Position numbers and translations under genes: made by a program | Notes under the pieces: model-generated | The model's input: the letters and a program-made list of their open reading frames with translations, nothing else | What the model was told of the DNA's origin: nothing | The model's database searches: none | Shown: piece by piece, positions 16,264 through 26,558 of the stretch | Layout of the letters: every line of letters begins with the position of its first letter | Numbering within the stretch: the stretch's first letter is position 1 | NCBI RefSeq assembly: GCF_003633615.1 | Contig: NZ_RBKU01000001.1 | Span: 3,410,001-3,474,000 of the forward strand | Source: Mucilaginibacter gracilis | GTDB taxonomy: Bacteria; Bacteroidota; Bacteroidia; Sphingobacteriales; Sphingobacteriaceae | Reading direction: 5' to 3' | DNA: 64,000 nucleotides

Positions 16264-17493
16264 ATGAGTACCACAAACAACACCTTCGGCGTTACTTTTT
16301 ATCTTAAAAAGCAAAAGACCACTCAATCGGGAAAGTCACCGATTTATGCCCGCATTACAGTGAACGGCAAGCGTATCGAAATTTCTGTTAAACGCTCTAT
16401 TGAGGAAAATAACTGGAACGCCACCAAAGGAATGGCAAAGGGAAGCCGGGAAGAAATCATTAAAATGAATAAGTACCTTGACCAATTTAAAGCCGGAATT
16501 ATCGACAGCTACCAACAGCTTTTATTGCAGAAGAAATTTATTACCGCAGAACTTTTAAAAGAAAAAGTTACCGGAGGCGATCAGGCCGAATTTACACTCT
16601 GTAAATTAATGGAGTATCATAATTCTGACCAAGGGCAGCTATTGGAGCTAGGCACGATGAAGAACTATTATACTACGCAGAAGTATATCAAGGAGTTCGT
16701 CAAAGAACGGTTTAAAACCAGCGACAAATACCTTTCCGAGTTAAGTTATAAATTTATTACGGACTTCGAGTACTTCCTCCGTAACAGAACGCCGGAGAAA
16801 GGCCAAAAAGTCCTAAATAACAATGGCCTGATGAAGCACATTGAAAGGTTTTGCAAAATGATAAATCTTGCCGTTAGACTGGAATGGATAGACCGCAACC
16901 CTTTTCACGCCTACCAGTTGAAGTTTGATAAGGTAGAACGCGAATATTTAACCAAACAGGAGTTGGCAAGGATCGAAGCTAAAAAATTCAATATCGTACG
17001 TTTGCAGATAGTTCAAGATCTTTTTGTCTTCAGTTGCTATACAGGATTGGCCTATATTGACGTCTTTAATTTAACACCTGCTAATTTGGTGGCGAAATCC
17101 GAAAATAATATTTGGATTGCTACCAATAGGCAAAAGACAAATGAACCCGTAAGAGTGCCTTTGTTACCTAAAGCTCTGGCGATTATTGAAAAATACAAAG
17201 GGCATCCGCAGTCATTAGCCGAGGGGAAGGTGTTGCCAAAGTTAAGTAATCAGAAACTAAACAGCTATTTAAAGGAAATTGCAGATACGTGCGGTATTAC
17301 CAAACCTCTTACCTTTCATATTGCCCGGCATACATTCGCAACAACGGTAACATTGACCAATGGCGTGCCTATAGAAACGGTAAGTAAATTATTAGGCCAC
17401 AGTAAATTAACAACCACCCAGATATATGCTAAGGTGGTAGAAAGTAAGTTAGCCGATGATATGGCTAGGTTAAGCGAAAAATTAGGGTTATAA
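16264..17493 (+). CDS. Tyrosine recombinase/integrase of the 32-kb island
   Basis: 409 residues. The N-terminal arm-binding domain begins FGVTFYLKKQKTTQSGKSPI. A SAM-like core-binding domain covers ~105-215, and the catalytic domain the rest. HIARHTFATT gives His352 and Arg355, LLGHSKLTTTQIYAKV gives His379 and the nucleophile Tyr388. The first catalytic Arg position reads TGLAYIDVFNLT, as in many Bacteroidota integrases, with Ala-Tyr in place of the usual Arg. It is preceded by the att copy, its terminator and repeat motifs, so it probably moves the block that ends at 47.92 kb. A terminator follows at 17505. Confidence 0.92.
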   Translation: MSTTNNTFGVTFYLKKQKTTQSGKSPIYARITVNGKRIEISVKRSIEENNWNATKGMAKGSREEIIKMNKYLDQFKAGIIDSYQQLLLQKKFITAELLKEKVTGGDQAEFTLCKLMEYHNSDQGQLLELGTMKNYYTTQKYIKEFVKERFKTSDKYLSELSYKFITDFEYFLRNRTPEKGQKVLNNNGLMKHIERFCKMINLAVRLEWIDRNPFHAYQLKFDKVEREYLTKQELARIEAKKFNIVRLQIVQDLFVFSCYTGLAYIDVFNLTPANLVAKSENNIWIATNRQKTNEPVRVPLLPKALAIIEKYKGHPQSLAEGKVLPKLSNQKLNSYLKEIADTCGITKPLTFHIARHTFATTVTLTNGVPIETVSKLLGHSKLTTTQIYAKVVESKLADDMARLSEKLGL

Positions 17494-17504
17494 TAATTAT
17501 TTAA

Positions 17505-17531
17505 GAAGGCGGTTTAGTAATCACCGCCTTC
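17505..17531 (+). terminator. Terminator after the integrase
   Basis: GAAGGCGGT (17505-17513) pairs with ACCGCCTTC (17523-17531) over a TTAGTAATC loop; TATTTGG follows. It starts 12 bp behind the integrase stop codon. Confidence 0.8.
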
Positions 17532-17608
17532 TATTTGGACATTTCTGACATTCAATCACAAAAAACTTTAATAGTGCGTTACCTAAGCAATAAGACTAAA
17601 ACGAGTTT

Positions 17609-17973
17609 TTACCTTAATTTTCTGCTTAGATGCTGGTAATTTATTGTTATGTACGATAGTGTTACTTGCAAGCTTTTCAAACCAGCTTTAGTTCTTTCAC
17701 CATTTAACATTCTAAAGATATCCAAAATATCATCAATTAAATTTGGTGTGAAACGATTTACCTTATTTTTCGCGAAGGCTGCTAATTGGCACTTATAATT
17801 TTGCTTATAATTAATTTATAAAATGTTCGGTAGCCGCGCAGTTCCATAGGTACCCCTGCCAATTTAATTACTGGCTTATCAAGCAAGATGGCCAGGATTT
17901 TCTCGAAAGTTCCTTCCCCATCAATGTTTTCAATCATTACCCATTGCCAATACCAGTTTAAAAATCCGTTCAT
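17609..17973 (-). pseudogene. Frameshifted hypothetical gene
   Basis: Two coding-like frames join end to end on this strand. The upstream part starts at ATG 17971-17973 (MNGFLNWYWQWVMIENIDGE, later KPVIKLAGVPMELRGYRTFY) and stops at 17782. The downstream part, in another frame, reads QLAAFAKNKVNRFTPNLIDD, LDIFRMLNGERTKAGLKSLQ and ends HLSRKLR at 17609. The switch lies around 17785-17825 in an AT-rich stretch. Neither half is recognised. Together they would give a protein of about 120 residues. Position directly behind the integrase suggests island debris or a small accessory gene inactivated by one indel. Confidence 0.45.
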
Positions 17974-18048
17974 AGACCTAACCTTCAACTAGCAAAGGGG
18001 TCCTTTTTGAGTAGACCAAAAAGGGTATTTTGGTGTGTTTTATCCAGA

Positions 18049-18771
18049 TTACCTTCCAATAAGTTTCTTTATGATGAAATTATCAAAAAAATAATTTCGG
18101 TATGAATTCCCTATGGGTATTTCATATTTTCCAATCAAAACGGTGTTATTATCAAACGAAGTAATTTCTTTTACATTAATAACATAAGACTTACTTATTC
18201 GCACGAAAATGTGCTGCGGCAATTGCTCATGAATCGTTTTGATATTCATCGCCGTCATGATCTTCTGATCAGCAGTTTGCATTACCACATAGTCCTTGAG
18301 TCCCTCAATAAAAAGGACGTCCTTGAAATGTATTTTTATGAATTTCCTTTCTGATTTCACAAAGAAATAATCATCTCCCGGATGTTGTATTTCGCTTGTC
18401 GAAATTTCACTTTCTAATAGTTTGTGGTATGTTATCGCTTTATTAACTGCTTTTTCAAAGCGATCTGTTTTTACGGGTTTGATCAGATAATCTATCGCAT
18501 CCAGTTCAAAACCTTCTAACGCGTATTCGGGGTAGGCGGTAGTAAATATAACCAGGGTTTTTTTTGGGATGTTTTTAACAAATTCAATTCCGTTCATGCC
18601 CGGCATCTCTATATCCAGAAAAATCAGGTCAACTTTTATTTCGCTGATATATTTTGATGCTGCGATTGCACTGCTGAATGACCCACTTACTTCCAGGCCC
18701 GGAAATTTGGATGCTAATAACTGTATTGCCTCCCTAGCCAGGGGTTCATCATCAACGATAATGCTGTTCAT
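18049..18771 (-). CDS. LytTR-family response regulator
   Basis: 240 residues. The receiver domain covers ~1-115, with the acidic pair in IIVDDEP, phospho-acceptor Asp in LIFLDIEMPGMNGIEFV (~54), Thr in VIFTTAYPEYAL and Lys in YLIKPV. The LytTR DNA-binding domain covers ~135-238 (FFVKSERKFIKIHFKDVLFI, later FVRISKSYVINVKEI). LytTR proteins bind pairs of ~10-bp direct repeats about 21 bp apart; such repeats lie at 20008 and 20029 in front of the divergent TonB-receptor gene. Its start overlaps the kinase stop by 4 bp. Confidence 0.93.
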   Translation of the reverse strand: MNSIIVDDEPLAREAIQLLASKFPGLEVSGSFSSAIAASKYISEIKVDLIFLDIEMPGMNGIEFVKNIPKKTLVIFTTAYPEYALEGFELDAIDYLIKPVKTDRFEKAVNKAITYHKLLESEISTSEIQHPGDDYFFVKSERKFIKIHFKDVLFIEGLKDYVVMQTADQKIMTAMNIKTIHEQLPQHIFVRISKSYVINVKEITSFDNNTVLIGKYEIPIGNSYRNYFFDNFIIKKLIGR

Positions 18772-19826
18772 GTCTTAATGGTTAAATGCACATTAAAGGT
18801 TTCCGGTGTATCAGTCACTTTTAACTCATGGCGATCCGGATACAGCAATTCCAATCTTCGCGTAACATTTGTCAACCCCAATCCCCCGTTTACACTTTTT
18901 GCAACTTTGATATGCGGTTTCGAATTTATACAATGAAAATTCAGCTCATCGTCTATCATAGAAAAAAACAGGTATACATAGGAGCGTTTTTCTGCATCAA
19001 TGTTATGTTTAACTGCGTTTTCAACGAAGGTAATGAATAGTAAGGGTGCTACTTCCACTCCCTGAAGTTCGCCTTTTAAGGTAATAGTAAAATCAAAATT
19101 ATCCCGCCTGATCTTTTCCAGGTTCAGAAAATCCTCCAAAAAATGAATATCAGATGTGACGAACACTTTATTTCTTGCACTGTCATACAGCTGATAACGC
19201 AAAAGGTCACTTAATTTCATTAAAACCTGCGATGCCTTTTCCGGGTCTATTTGGGTAAGCACATTGGCATTATTCAAGGTGTTAAATAGAAAATGTGGGT
19301 TGATCTGTTTTTTCAGATTTTCAAGTTCCGACTGGATAGTAATTGTCTCCAGTTCACTGATCCTTTGTGAATCGACTACCCATCGCTGGAAAAGCTTAAC
19401 CGCCGCCGAAGCACCCATAAGGATGATAAAAATAAAATAAAAGGCAAATAAGTTTGGTTCCGACCGGTGTGTCTCCAGCGGTGCTTTTAAATAGGTTGAT
19501 ACAAAATGCCTGGTACTAAAGGCGGCGGTTTGAATTAGCACAAATAAAGCAATTAACCAAAGGAAATACCCCAAGTAATTATCTTTAAACAATAACCGGG
19601 GAACCAACCGGTACATATTAATATAAAATAAAAAAAGCAGAACAGAAAAGAGCCAGATTTTTAAATAAGTATTGACAGGTTCTGAAAACTCTACGCTGCT
19701 GTTATAAAATCCAGCTCCAAGAAGTACGATCAAACATAAATGCCGTAGCATCCTGAATCTCCTTTCGATGATAAGTCTCAGGATAATATCATTGTTAAAG
19801 GTTTTAAATTTATTTTCCGGATCCAT
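18768..19826 (-). CDS. LytS-type sensor histidine kinase
   Basis: 352 residues. Four membrane helices lie in the first ~145 residues (HLCLIVLLGAGFY; IWLFSVLLFLFYINMY; YFLWLIALFVLIQTAAF; FAFYFIFIILMGASAAV). Then comes the PF06580-type dimerisation/phosphoacceptor motif (KKQINPHFLFNTLNNANVLT, His ~198) and an ATPase domain (FVENAVKHNID as N-box, NGGLGLTNVTRRLELLYPD as G-box). There is no periplasmic sensing domain of size, so the signal is probably membrane-borne. It forms an operon with the LytTR regulator. Confidence 0.92.
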   Translation of the reverse strand: MDPENKFKTFNNDIILRLIIERRFRMLRHLCLIVLLGAGFYNSSVEFSEPVNTYLKIWLFSVLLFLFYINMYRLVPRLLFKDNYLGYFLWLIALFVLIQTAAFSTRHFVSTYLKAPLETHRSEPNLFAFYFIFIILMGASAAVKLFQRWVVDSQRISELETITIQSELENLKKQINPHFLFNTLNNANVLTQIDPEKASQVLMKLSDLLRYQLYDSARNKVFVTSDIHFLEDFLNLEKIRRDNFDFTITLKGELQGVEVAPLLFITFVENAVKHNIDAEKRSYVYLFFSMIDDELNFHCINSKPHIKVAKSVNGGLGLTNVTRRLELLYPDRHELKVTDTPETFNVHLTIKT

Positions 19827-19900
19827 GTTATTTCGTTAATAGGTCTTAAAGGTAGGCAAACGGAGGTATTCAGTTTGTGTATTTATACGAAAGTAACCAG

Positions 19901-20055
19901 TTATTATACCAAACAAGTATTTAAGCCCCCTTTTATAAAAGGTCAGGTCAAGTGTAAATCGGGAATAATGGCAATCGTTTTTTGGGGGTTCTATACGGCA
20001 GTACCACTTTGGTATAATAAGTAAATGGTTTGGTATAATATCAAAATTTGGTACT
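19901..20055. promoter_or_regulatory. LytTR-type operator repeats in the divergent control region
   Basis: TTTGGTATAATA occurs at 20008 and 20029, exactly 21 bp apart. A shorter TTTGGTACT sits at 20047, and an inverted copy TATTATACCAAA (within 19901-19913). Two near-identical direct repeats with a two-turn period are the classic layout of a LytTR binding site. They lie 50-90 bp before the TonB-receptor start at 20091 and 180-220 bp from the kinase start, so the local response regulator probably controls the export cluster and perhaps itself. Confidence 0.6.
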
Positions 20056-20090
20056 GATGCCAGCCATACTTTAGTGCCAAAATCAACAAA

Positions 20091-22411
20091 ATGGCCAGAT
20101 TACTTTTACTTATTTGCATTGCATTCACCGCGGTATCCGCCTTCGGGCAAAAAAATACGACCATCAGTGGTACGATAAAGGATAATGCGACCGGTGAAAC
20201 TTTAATAGCCGCCTCTGTCCGAATTAAAGAACTCCCACAGAAAGGTGCCTCGACAAATAGTTACGGGTTTTACTCCATAACCATTCCTGAAGGTGAGTAT
20301 ACCCTGATCTATAGTTATATCGGTTATGAAACCACTTCGAAACCGGTATCGCTACATAAAATCAGGTCATCGATATGATGCTGGCACCAAGCAGTGCCCT
20401 TAAAGAAGTGGTGATTGGTTCAAACAGACCCAATAATGACCAGGTGCTTTCCCCGGAAATGGGTGTCGAAAAGCTCAACATGAAGCAAATAAATAGCGTG
20501 CCGGTCGTTTTTGGGGAGAAAGATATTCTCAAGACGATTACGCTGATGCCCGGCGTAAAATCAGGAGGCGAAGGCAATACCGGATTTTACGTACGTGGCG
20601 GTGCTTCTGATCAAAACCTGATCCTGCTGGATGAAGCGCCGGTTTACAATGCTTCCCACCTGTTCGGCTTTTTCTCCACTTTTAATTCTGACGCCATAAA
20701 AGATGTGACCTTATATAAAGGCGGAATGCCTGCAGAATATGGCGGGCGGTTATCATCAGTACTCGATGTAAAAATGTATGATGGGAACGCCAAAGGTTTT
20801 ACTGTTCAGGGAGGCCTTGGACTTATTGCGTCCCGGCTAAAAGTGGAGGGGCCCATTGATGGTGGTAAAGGTTCTTTCATGGTGAGTGCAAGGCGGACCT
20901 ACATCGATCTTTTTCTGAAAGCATCCTCCGATTCGAGCATTAAGGGCAGCTCGCTTTACTTTTATGACCTCAATGCCAAAGCCAATTATCATTTTAACAG
21001 TAATAACGCCATTTTTCTGTCGGGCTATTTCGGTAAAGATGTGATCGGTTTGAAAAACACCTTCGGTACCAACTGGGGAAACACTACCGGCACTGTCCGT
21101 TTTAACCATGTATTCAGTTCAAAACTTTTTTCAAATACCTCGCTGATTTACAGCAATTATAATTACGTCATCCAGAGTTATGAGACTGACCAAAGCTTCA
21201 AAGCAACCTCTAAAATAACCGACCTTAATTTTAAAGAGGATTTCCAATATTCTGCCAGCGACGGCCATCACATCAAGTTTGGCGTAAATGTGCTGCACCA
21301 CAGTATCGAACCGGGTGATATTTCATCTTCTGCAGATAATGTTAATGCGAGAAGCGTGCAGCAACGTTACGGGCTGGAAAGCGCTGCCTATGTCAGTGAT
21401 GATTGGAAAGTAAGCGACCGGCTCAACATCCTGTATGGGGTGAGGCTGAGTGACTTTACCCTGCTGGGGCCGGGAAGCTTCAATACTTTTGATGCAGCTG
21501 GGAACGTCATCGCTACGAAAACATACAATTCAGGCAGCGCCGTCAGAAATTACTTTAATCTGGAACCCCGGTTTTCTGCCAGTTATCAGCTCGATAGCGT
21601 CAGCTCGGTCAAATTCTCTTATAACCGGAACACCCAAAACATTCACCTGCTGACCAATTCGAACAGCAGTTCGCCTACTGACCTGTATGTAATGAGCAGC
21701 AATAACATTAAGCCGGAAATTGCCGACCAAGTGTCCACCGGCTGGTTTAGGAATTTTGATGATAACCAGTTTGAATTTTCCGCAGAGGTATATTATAAAT
21801 GGCTGCAGAACCAGATCGACTATAAAGATGGTGCGCAGTTAATTGCTAACCAGGATGTGGAATCACAATTGGTCTACGGCTCGGGCAGGGCTTATGGATT
21901 AGAACTCTTCCTGAAGAAAAAGTACGGACGGTTCAACGGCTGGATCGGTTACACCCTATCCAGAACGGAGGATAAATTCGCGACCATTAACAATGACAGT
22001 TATTTCCCGGCCCGGCAGGACCGCACGCATGATCTTTCGGTAGTTGGTATTTACCAACTAACCAAACGCTGGTCATTATCCGGCGCATTTGTTTACGGAA
22101 CGGGCAATGCGGTTACCTATCCGACAGGCAAATATAGTGTTAACGGACTAACCACTTTTTCTTATTCAGAAAGGAACGGTTACCGCGAACCTGCAACTAA
22201 CCGGCTGGATATCGGCGCAACGTTGGAAGGCAGAGAGCATAAGAAGTTCCATTCCAGCTGGACGTTCAGCATTTACAATTTATACGGCAGCAGAGAGCCT
22301 TATTCGATAACTTTCAGGGACAGCAAGACGGTGCCGAATACCACGGAGGCTGTAGAGACCAGCATTTTCGCGACACCGATACCATCAGTTACCTGGAACT
22401 TTAAATTTTAA
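20091..22411 (+). pseudogene. TonB-dependent receptor with an N-terminal carboxypeptidase-like domain, frameshifted
   Basis: Frame 1 (20091-20378) has a signal peptide (ending AFGQ) and a CNA_B domain (TISGTIKDNATGETLIAASV, YSYIGYETTSKPVSLHK). It is cut off by a TGA. Frame 2 (to 22411) continues with NQVIDMMLAPSSALKEVVI, the plug (NTGFYVRGGASDQNLILLDE, GMPAEYGGRLSSVLDVKMY) and the barrel, ending VTWNFKF. One extra A in the A4 run at 20358-20361 would join them as HKNQVIDMML in one protein of about 773 residues. This may be a real inactivating deletion or a read error. It heads a cluster with DUF4249, TolC and MacAB genes. Confidence 0.85.
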
Positions 22412-22415
22412 TCTT

Positions 22416-23213
22416 ATGAAAAACAGCAAACTATATACGATCCTCTCATTATCACTGATCCTATCAGCATGCACCAAGGTGATCGACCTTAAGCTGGGAA
22501 ATGACAGTGGAAAGCTGGTTATAGAAGCCAATGTAACCAATGCCAATGCGCCTCAAATTATTAAGTTGAGCAAAAACGTTGCCTTTACCACTACAAACAC
22601 TTATCCCCCGGTATCCGGTGCTACGGTAACGGTTACCGATCAGACCGGACAAATTTACCGTTTCACCGAGGGGGTTTCAGGTACTTACACCAACAGTCAA
22701 TTAAAGGGTATTGCGGGCTATACCTATACCATGAGCGTTCTGACGGGGAGCATAACGTATGCCGCAAGTTCTAAGATGCCCGCTAGCGTAGCGATCGATT
22801 CTGTTACTTCAAAAAATAACGCGTTTAGCAGCGGCAGCAACCCCACCAAAGAAATCTCGGTCCATTATCACGACCCAGCAGGTGTCCCGAATTATTATCT
22901 CTGCGTGATGTCTATCAACGGTGTCCAGGTCAAAAATGTTTTTGCCTTTGATGACGAGTTTAATGACGGACTCGCAGTTAGCGAAGTGCTCAGGGAAACA
23001 GATATTGATATTCACGCAGGTGATAAAATAACGGTGGAAATGCAATGCCTCGACAAGCCCATTTATACGTATTGGTTCACCTTGTCACAACAAAGCGCTA
23101 ACGGGCCCGGCGGTAGTGTTACACCATCCAACCCGCCAACAAACATCAGCCCAGTATCCCTGGGATACTTTAGTGCCCATACTACCCAATCCATTACCAT
23201 AATAGCCAAATAA
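22416..23213 (+). CDS. DUF4249-family lipoprotein
   Basis: 265 residues, lipobox LILSACTKVIDL (Cys ~19). The mature part has the DUF4249 beginning (GKLVIEANVTNANAPQIIKL), a carboxypeptidase-regulatory-like segment (YPPVSGATVTVTDQTGQIYR) and the later YYLCVMSINGVQVK. DUF4249 lipoproteins are regular partners of TonB receptors with CNA_B domains, as here (4-bp gap). The role is unknown; a surface or periplasmic accessory of the receptor is the usual reading. Confidence 0.85.
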   Translation: MKNSKLYTILSLSLILSACTKVIDLKLGNDSGKLVIEANVTNANAPQIIKLSKNVAFTTTNTYPPVSGATVTVTDQTGQIYRFTEGVSGTYTNSQLKGIAGYTYTMSVLTGSITYAASSKMPASVAIDSVTSKNNAFSSGSNPTKEISVHYHDPAGVPNYYLCVMSINGVQVKNVFAFDDEFNDGLAVSEVLRETDIDIHAGDKITVEMQCLDKPIYTYWFTLSQQSANGPGGSVTPSNPPTNISPVSLGYFSAHTTQSITIIAK

Positions 23214-23218
23214 TAATT

Positions 23219-24579
23219 ATGAAAATGCATTTCCGGTTATTGGCCAGGATAAAGTTTTGGCAGTTCGCATTGGGCATCTGCCTGGTAGTTGTGCCTTCTG
23301 GCCTTTTTGCCCAAGATATCCCGAAGGTTGATTCGACTTCCTGGAGTATGCAAAAATGCCTCGATTACGCTAAAAAAATAATATTCAGCTCAATTCATTG
23401 CGGTTGGATCAACAAACAAGCCAACAGGAGTTATTACTTTCCAAAGCCGCCGTATTACCCGGATTGTCAGTTACAGCCAGTCAAAACTTAACCCATGGTA
23501 AAAGTCTGGATGCCAATACCGGCCAATACAGCTCAGGTTTTACCCCGGCAGGTAGCTATGGTGTAAATACTTCTATTGTGCTTTACCAGGGAGGCTACCT
23601 GAAGCAGGATATCCGGCAAAAGAATTTATCACTTCAATCTGGAGGCTTCAGCATTCAGGAACAGGAGAATAACATTACCTTAAGCATCACACAGTATTAC
23701 CTTGCCGTATTACTGGATAAGGAAACGATTATTTATGAGCAGCAAATCGCGAATACCTCAAAGGCGCAGGTAGCACAGGCAAGGCAACGATATGCAGCAG
23801 GCAGCATTGCACGGAAAGACGTCGCCCAAATGGAGTCACAGCTGGCCAATGATAAATACACGCTGGTAACTGCTTTAAATACCAAAATGCAGGATTTGCT
23901 GAACCTTAAACAGGTTTTGCAATTACCGACCGGATATTTGTTTGACATTGTGGAACCAGACACCATTATTTCAAAAAAGTCAATACCGGACTTACATACC
24001 GTACAAGCGAATTCGCTATCGTTCCGTCCCGAAATTAAGATCAGCGAATTGGGTATTGAAACCGCTGAATTTAGCCTGGCAAAAGCAAAGTCTGGCTATC
24101 AGCCAACTTTGACCGCTTTCGGTTCCGCAAGTACAAGTTTTACAGGGACATCCCCCGGCTATTTTACGCAGCTGAATAATTATTTTAACCAGCAGGCCGG
24201 ACTTACTTTGTCTATTCCCATTTTCAATAAACGGGTCAATAAAACTAACGTTGAAGAAGCTAAAATCAATATTGAACAGGCCCATTTGATTTTGAAAGAC
24301 AGTAAGACCAACTTGTTGCAAAATGTAGAGAAATCATATCTCAATGTTGTAAACGCACAAAGCCAGTTTGATGCAGCCCTGGAAGCTTTACATTATAACC
24401 AGGAAACCTACCGGATTGCAAATGAGCAGTTGTCATTAGGTGCTACCGCCATGGTAGATTTTTTACAGCAAAAGGCCTTATATGTTCAGGCCCTTCAGCA
24501 GTTTATACAGGCCAAATACAATGCAGCGCTTACCATCGAAATCTATAATTTTTATAACGGCTTGCCTGTGAAACTTTAA
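23219..24579 (+). pseudogene. TolC-family outer-membrane efflux protein, frameshifted
   Basis: Frame 1 starts at 23219 with a signal peptide (VVVPSGLFAQ) and the TolC opening WSMQKCLDYAKK. The second frame carries QQTSQQELLLSKAAVLPGLS, the long periplasmic helices (EEAKINIEQAHLILKDSKTN) and the end YNFYNGLPVKL. One more A in the A7 run 23372-23378 would read AKKNNIQLNSLRLDQQ and give one protein of about 454 residues, the usual TolC length. This is the second single-A loss in this cluster within 3 kb. It would form the outer-membrane duct for the MacA/MacB pair downstream. Confidence 0.85.
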
Positions 24580-24592
24580 TCACAACTCATTC

Positions 24593-25789
24593 ATGAAAAA
24601 ATCTAAAAAAAATATATTCATAGCCATCATCTTAATCATCGTTTTGCTCTGCGGCTGGTTGCTTATTTTTAATAAACGAGCTAAACCTATCGTTTTAGTA
24701 ACCGAAAGGCCAGCCTATGGTTACATAGCCCAAAGTGTTACCGCCACAGGGACTATTGAACCTGTCGATACGGTTTCAGTTGGCACACAGGTCTCAGGCA
24801 CTATCAGCGTCATCAACGCCGACTTTAACTCAAAAGTAAAAAAGGGGCAGTTACTGGCCCAACTGGACAAATCACTTTTACAAGCGGTAGTTGACCAGGA
24901 TGATGCCAACCTTCAAACACAAAAAAGTTCTCTGGTTTTAAATGAAAGCACCTATCAGCGGCAAAAGATGCTATATACCTCCGGGGCGATCAGCAAAGCG
25001 GATTATGAAACGGCACTAAATAACTATAATGCCGCCCGTGCTGCAGTAGCTAATGCGCAGGCTTTATTGCGATCTGCCAGCAAAAACCTCTCTTACGCCG
25101 ATATTTATTCCCCTATAGATGGCGTTGTTCTGTCGCGTAACATTAGTATAGGGCAAACGGTCGCGGCAGCTTTCACAACGCCAACTTTGTTCGTCCTTGC
25201 CAAGGATATCACGAAAATGCAGGTAGAGGCCGCAGTAGATGAGGCAGACATCGGTACAGTGCAAAAAGGGCAAAGAGCTCAATTTACGGTGGATGCTTAT
25301 ATAGACGACTTATTCACCGGTACCGTGGCCGATATACGTTTGCATCCAAAAGTTACCTCCAACGTAGTCACCTATACAACGATCATCAATGCGCCAAATA
25401 GCGACATGAAGCTAAAACCCGGAATGACAGCCAATATTGTAGTATATACCAAGGAGGCAAGCCATGCCATACTGGTAAGTTCCAAAGCTTTGAATTTTGT
25501 TCCGGATTCCACATTGAAAAATGACTATATCATTCAGTATTACATCAAAGAGTTCGGGAAGCACAAGGACACGATAAATGGAAAAACCGCATATATATGG
25601 GTTACATCAGGTAACAAAATCAGCCAGGTGCGAGTGGTAACTGGTTTAGATGACAATAATCATGTGCAGATCTTATACGGCCTGCTTCCCGGCCAGCAGG
25701 TAGTTATATCATATCCAATTCCAGGGAATATCAACACATCATCATCTATACTTCCTAAACCGCCTGAAAGCAATTCGAAAAAGAGATGA
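24593..25789 (+). CDS. MacA-like periplasmic adaptor (HlyD family)
   Basis: 398 residues. One N-terminal membrane helix (NIFIAIILIIVLLCGWLLIF) is followed by a biotinyl-lipoyl half (VDTVSVGTQVSGTISVI, NSKVKKGQLLAQLDKS), a helical hairpin (YQRQKMLYTSGAISKADYET), a second lipoyl half (YADIYSPIDGVVLSRNISIG) and a beta-barrel plus membrane-proximal part. Such adaptors join a MacB ABC transporter to TolC. Its stop overlaps the ATPase start by 4 bp, so the two are co-translated. Confidence 0.92.
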   Translation: MKKSKKNIFIAIILIIVLLCGWLLIFNKRAKPIVLVTERPAYGYIAQSVTATGTIEPVDTVSVGTQVSGTISVINADFNSKVKKGQLLAQLDKSLLQAVVDQDDANLQTQKSSLVLNESTYQRQKMLYTSGAISKADYETALNNYNAARAAVANAQALLRSASKNLSYADIYSPIDGVVLSRNISIGQTVAAAFTTPTLFVLAKDITKMQVEAAVDEADIGTVQKGQRAQFTVDAYIDDLFTGTVADIRLHPKVTSNVVTYTTIINAPNSDMKLKPGMTANIVVYTKEASHAILVSSKALNFVPDSTLKNDYIIQYYIKEFGKHKDTINGKTAYIWVTSGNKISQVRVVTGLDDNNHVQILYGLLPGQQVVISYPIPGNINTSSSILPKPPESNSKKR

Positions 25790-26535
25790 AAAACAAGATC
25801 CTTGAATTAATTGATATTAAAAGACATTTCCAGATGGGAACAGAGGTAGTGAACGCGCTCAAAGGGGTTTCCTTTGACGTTTTTTCAGGAGAGTTCGTAA
25901 CGATTATGGGCAGCAGTGGTTCCGGGAAAACGACCCTGCTCAATACCCTTGGATGTTTGGATAAACCGAGCGAAGGCAGTTACTTATTAGATGGGACCAA
26001 CATCGGGCAGCTTAACAGGAACGAGCTGGCTAAGCTCAGGAACGAAAAGATCGGATTTGTTTTCCAGTCCTATAATTTACTGGCTCGTACTACCGCTCTG
26101 GAAAATGTAGAACTTCCGCTTTTTTACAACTCTGCGGTCACGGCTACAGAAAGAAGGGAAAGAGCAATAGCAGCTTTAGAGGCGGTAAAGCTTTCCGAAA
26201 GAATGTACCATATGCCTAATGAGTTATCCGGAGGTCAGCAGCAAAGGGTGGCGATTGCCAGGGCCCTGGTAAACGAGCCGGTGATGATATTAGCTGATGA
26301 AGCCACCGGAAATCTGGATACCCGGACATCCTACGAGATCATGTCGCTGATGCAGGAACTGAACCAATCCAAGGGAAAGACCATCGTTTTTGTAACCCAT
26401 GAACCGGACATCGCAGCTTTCAGCGGCCGTACGATCACTTTACGTGACGGAAGAATAATGAAAGATAGTATCAATGCGAATAAGCGCAGTGCCAAAGAAA
26501 TGCTGGCGTTGCTTTCGGTTACCGACGATTATTAG
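25786..26535 (+). CDS. MacB-type ABC transporter ATP-binding protein
   Basis: 249 residues with a complete ATPase: Walker A GSSGSGKTTLLN (~43-54), Q-loop FVFQSYNLLART, signature LSGGQQQRVAIARAL, Walker B VMILADEATGNLD and switch His VFVTHEPD. It is of the MacB/LolD type, energising export or mechanotransmission across the periplasm with the FtsX-like permease 23 bp downstream. In E. coli MacB both parts are fused; here they are separate genes, as often in Bacteroidota. Confidence 0.93.
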   Translation: MKNKILELIDIKRHFQMGTEVVNALKGVSFDVFSGEFVTIMGSSGSGKTTLLNTLGCLDKPSEGSYLLDGTNIGQLNRNELAKLRNEKIGFVFQSYNLLARTTALENVELPLFYNSAVTATERRERAIAALEAVKLSERMYHMPNELSGGQQQRVAIARALVNEPVMILADEATGNLDTRTSYEIMSLMQELNQSKGKTIVFVTHEPDIAAFSGRTITLRDGRIMKDSINANKRSAKEMLALLSVTDDY

Positions 26536-26558
26536 CAGTCAATAATATAAAATAACAC

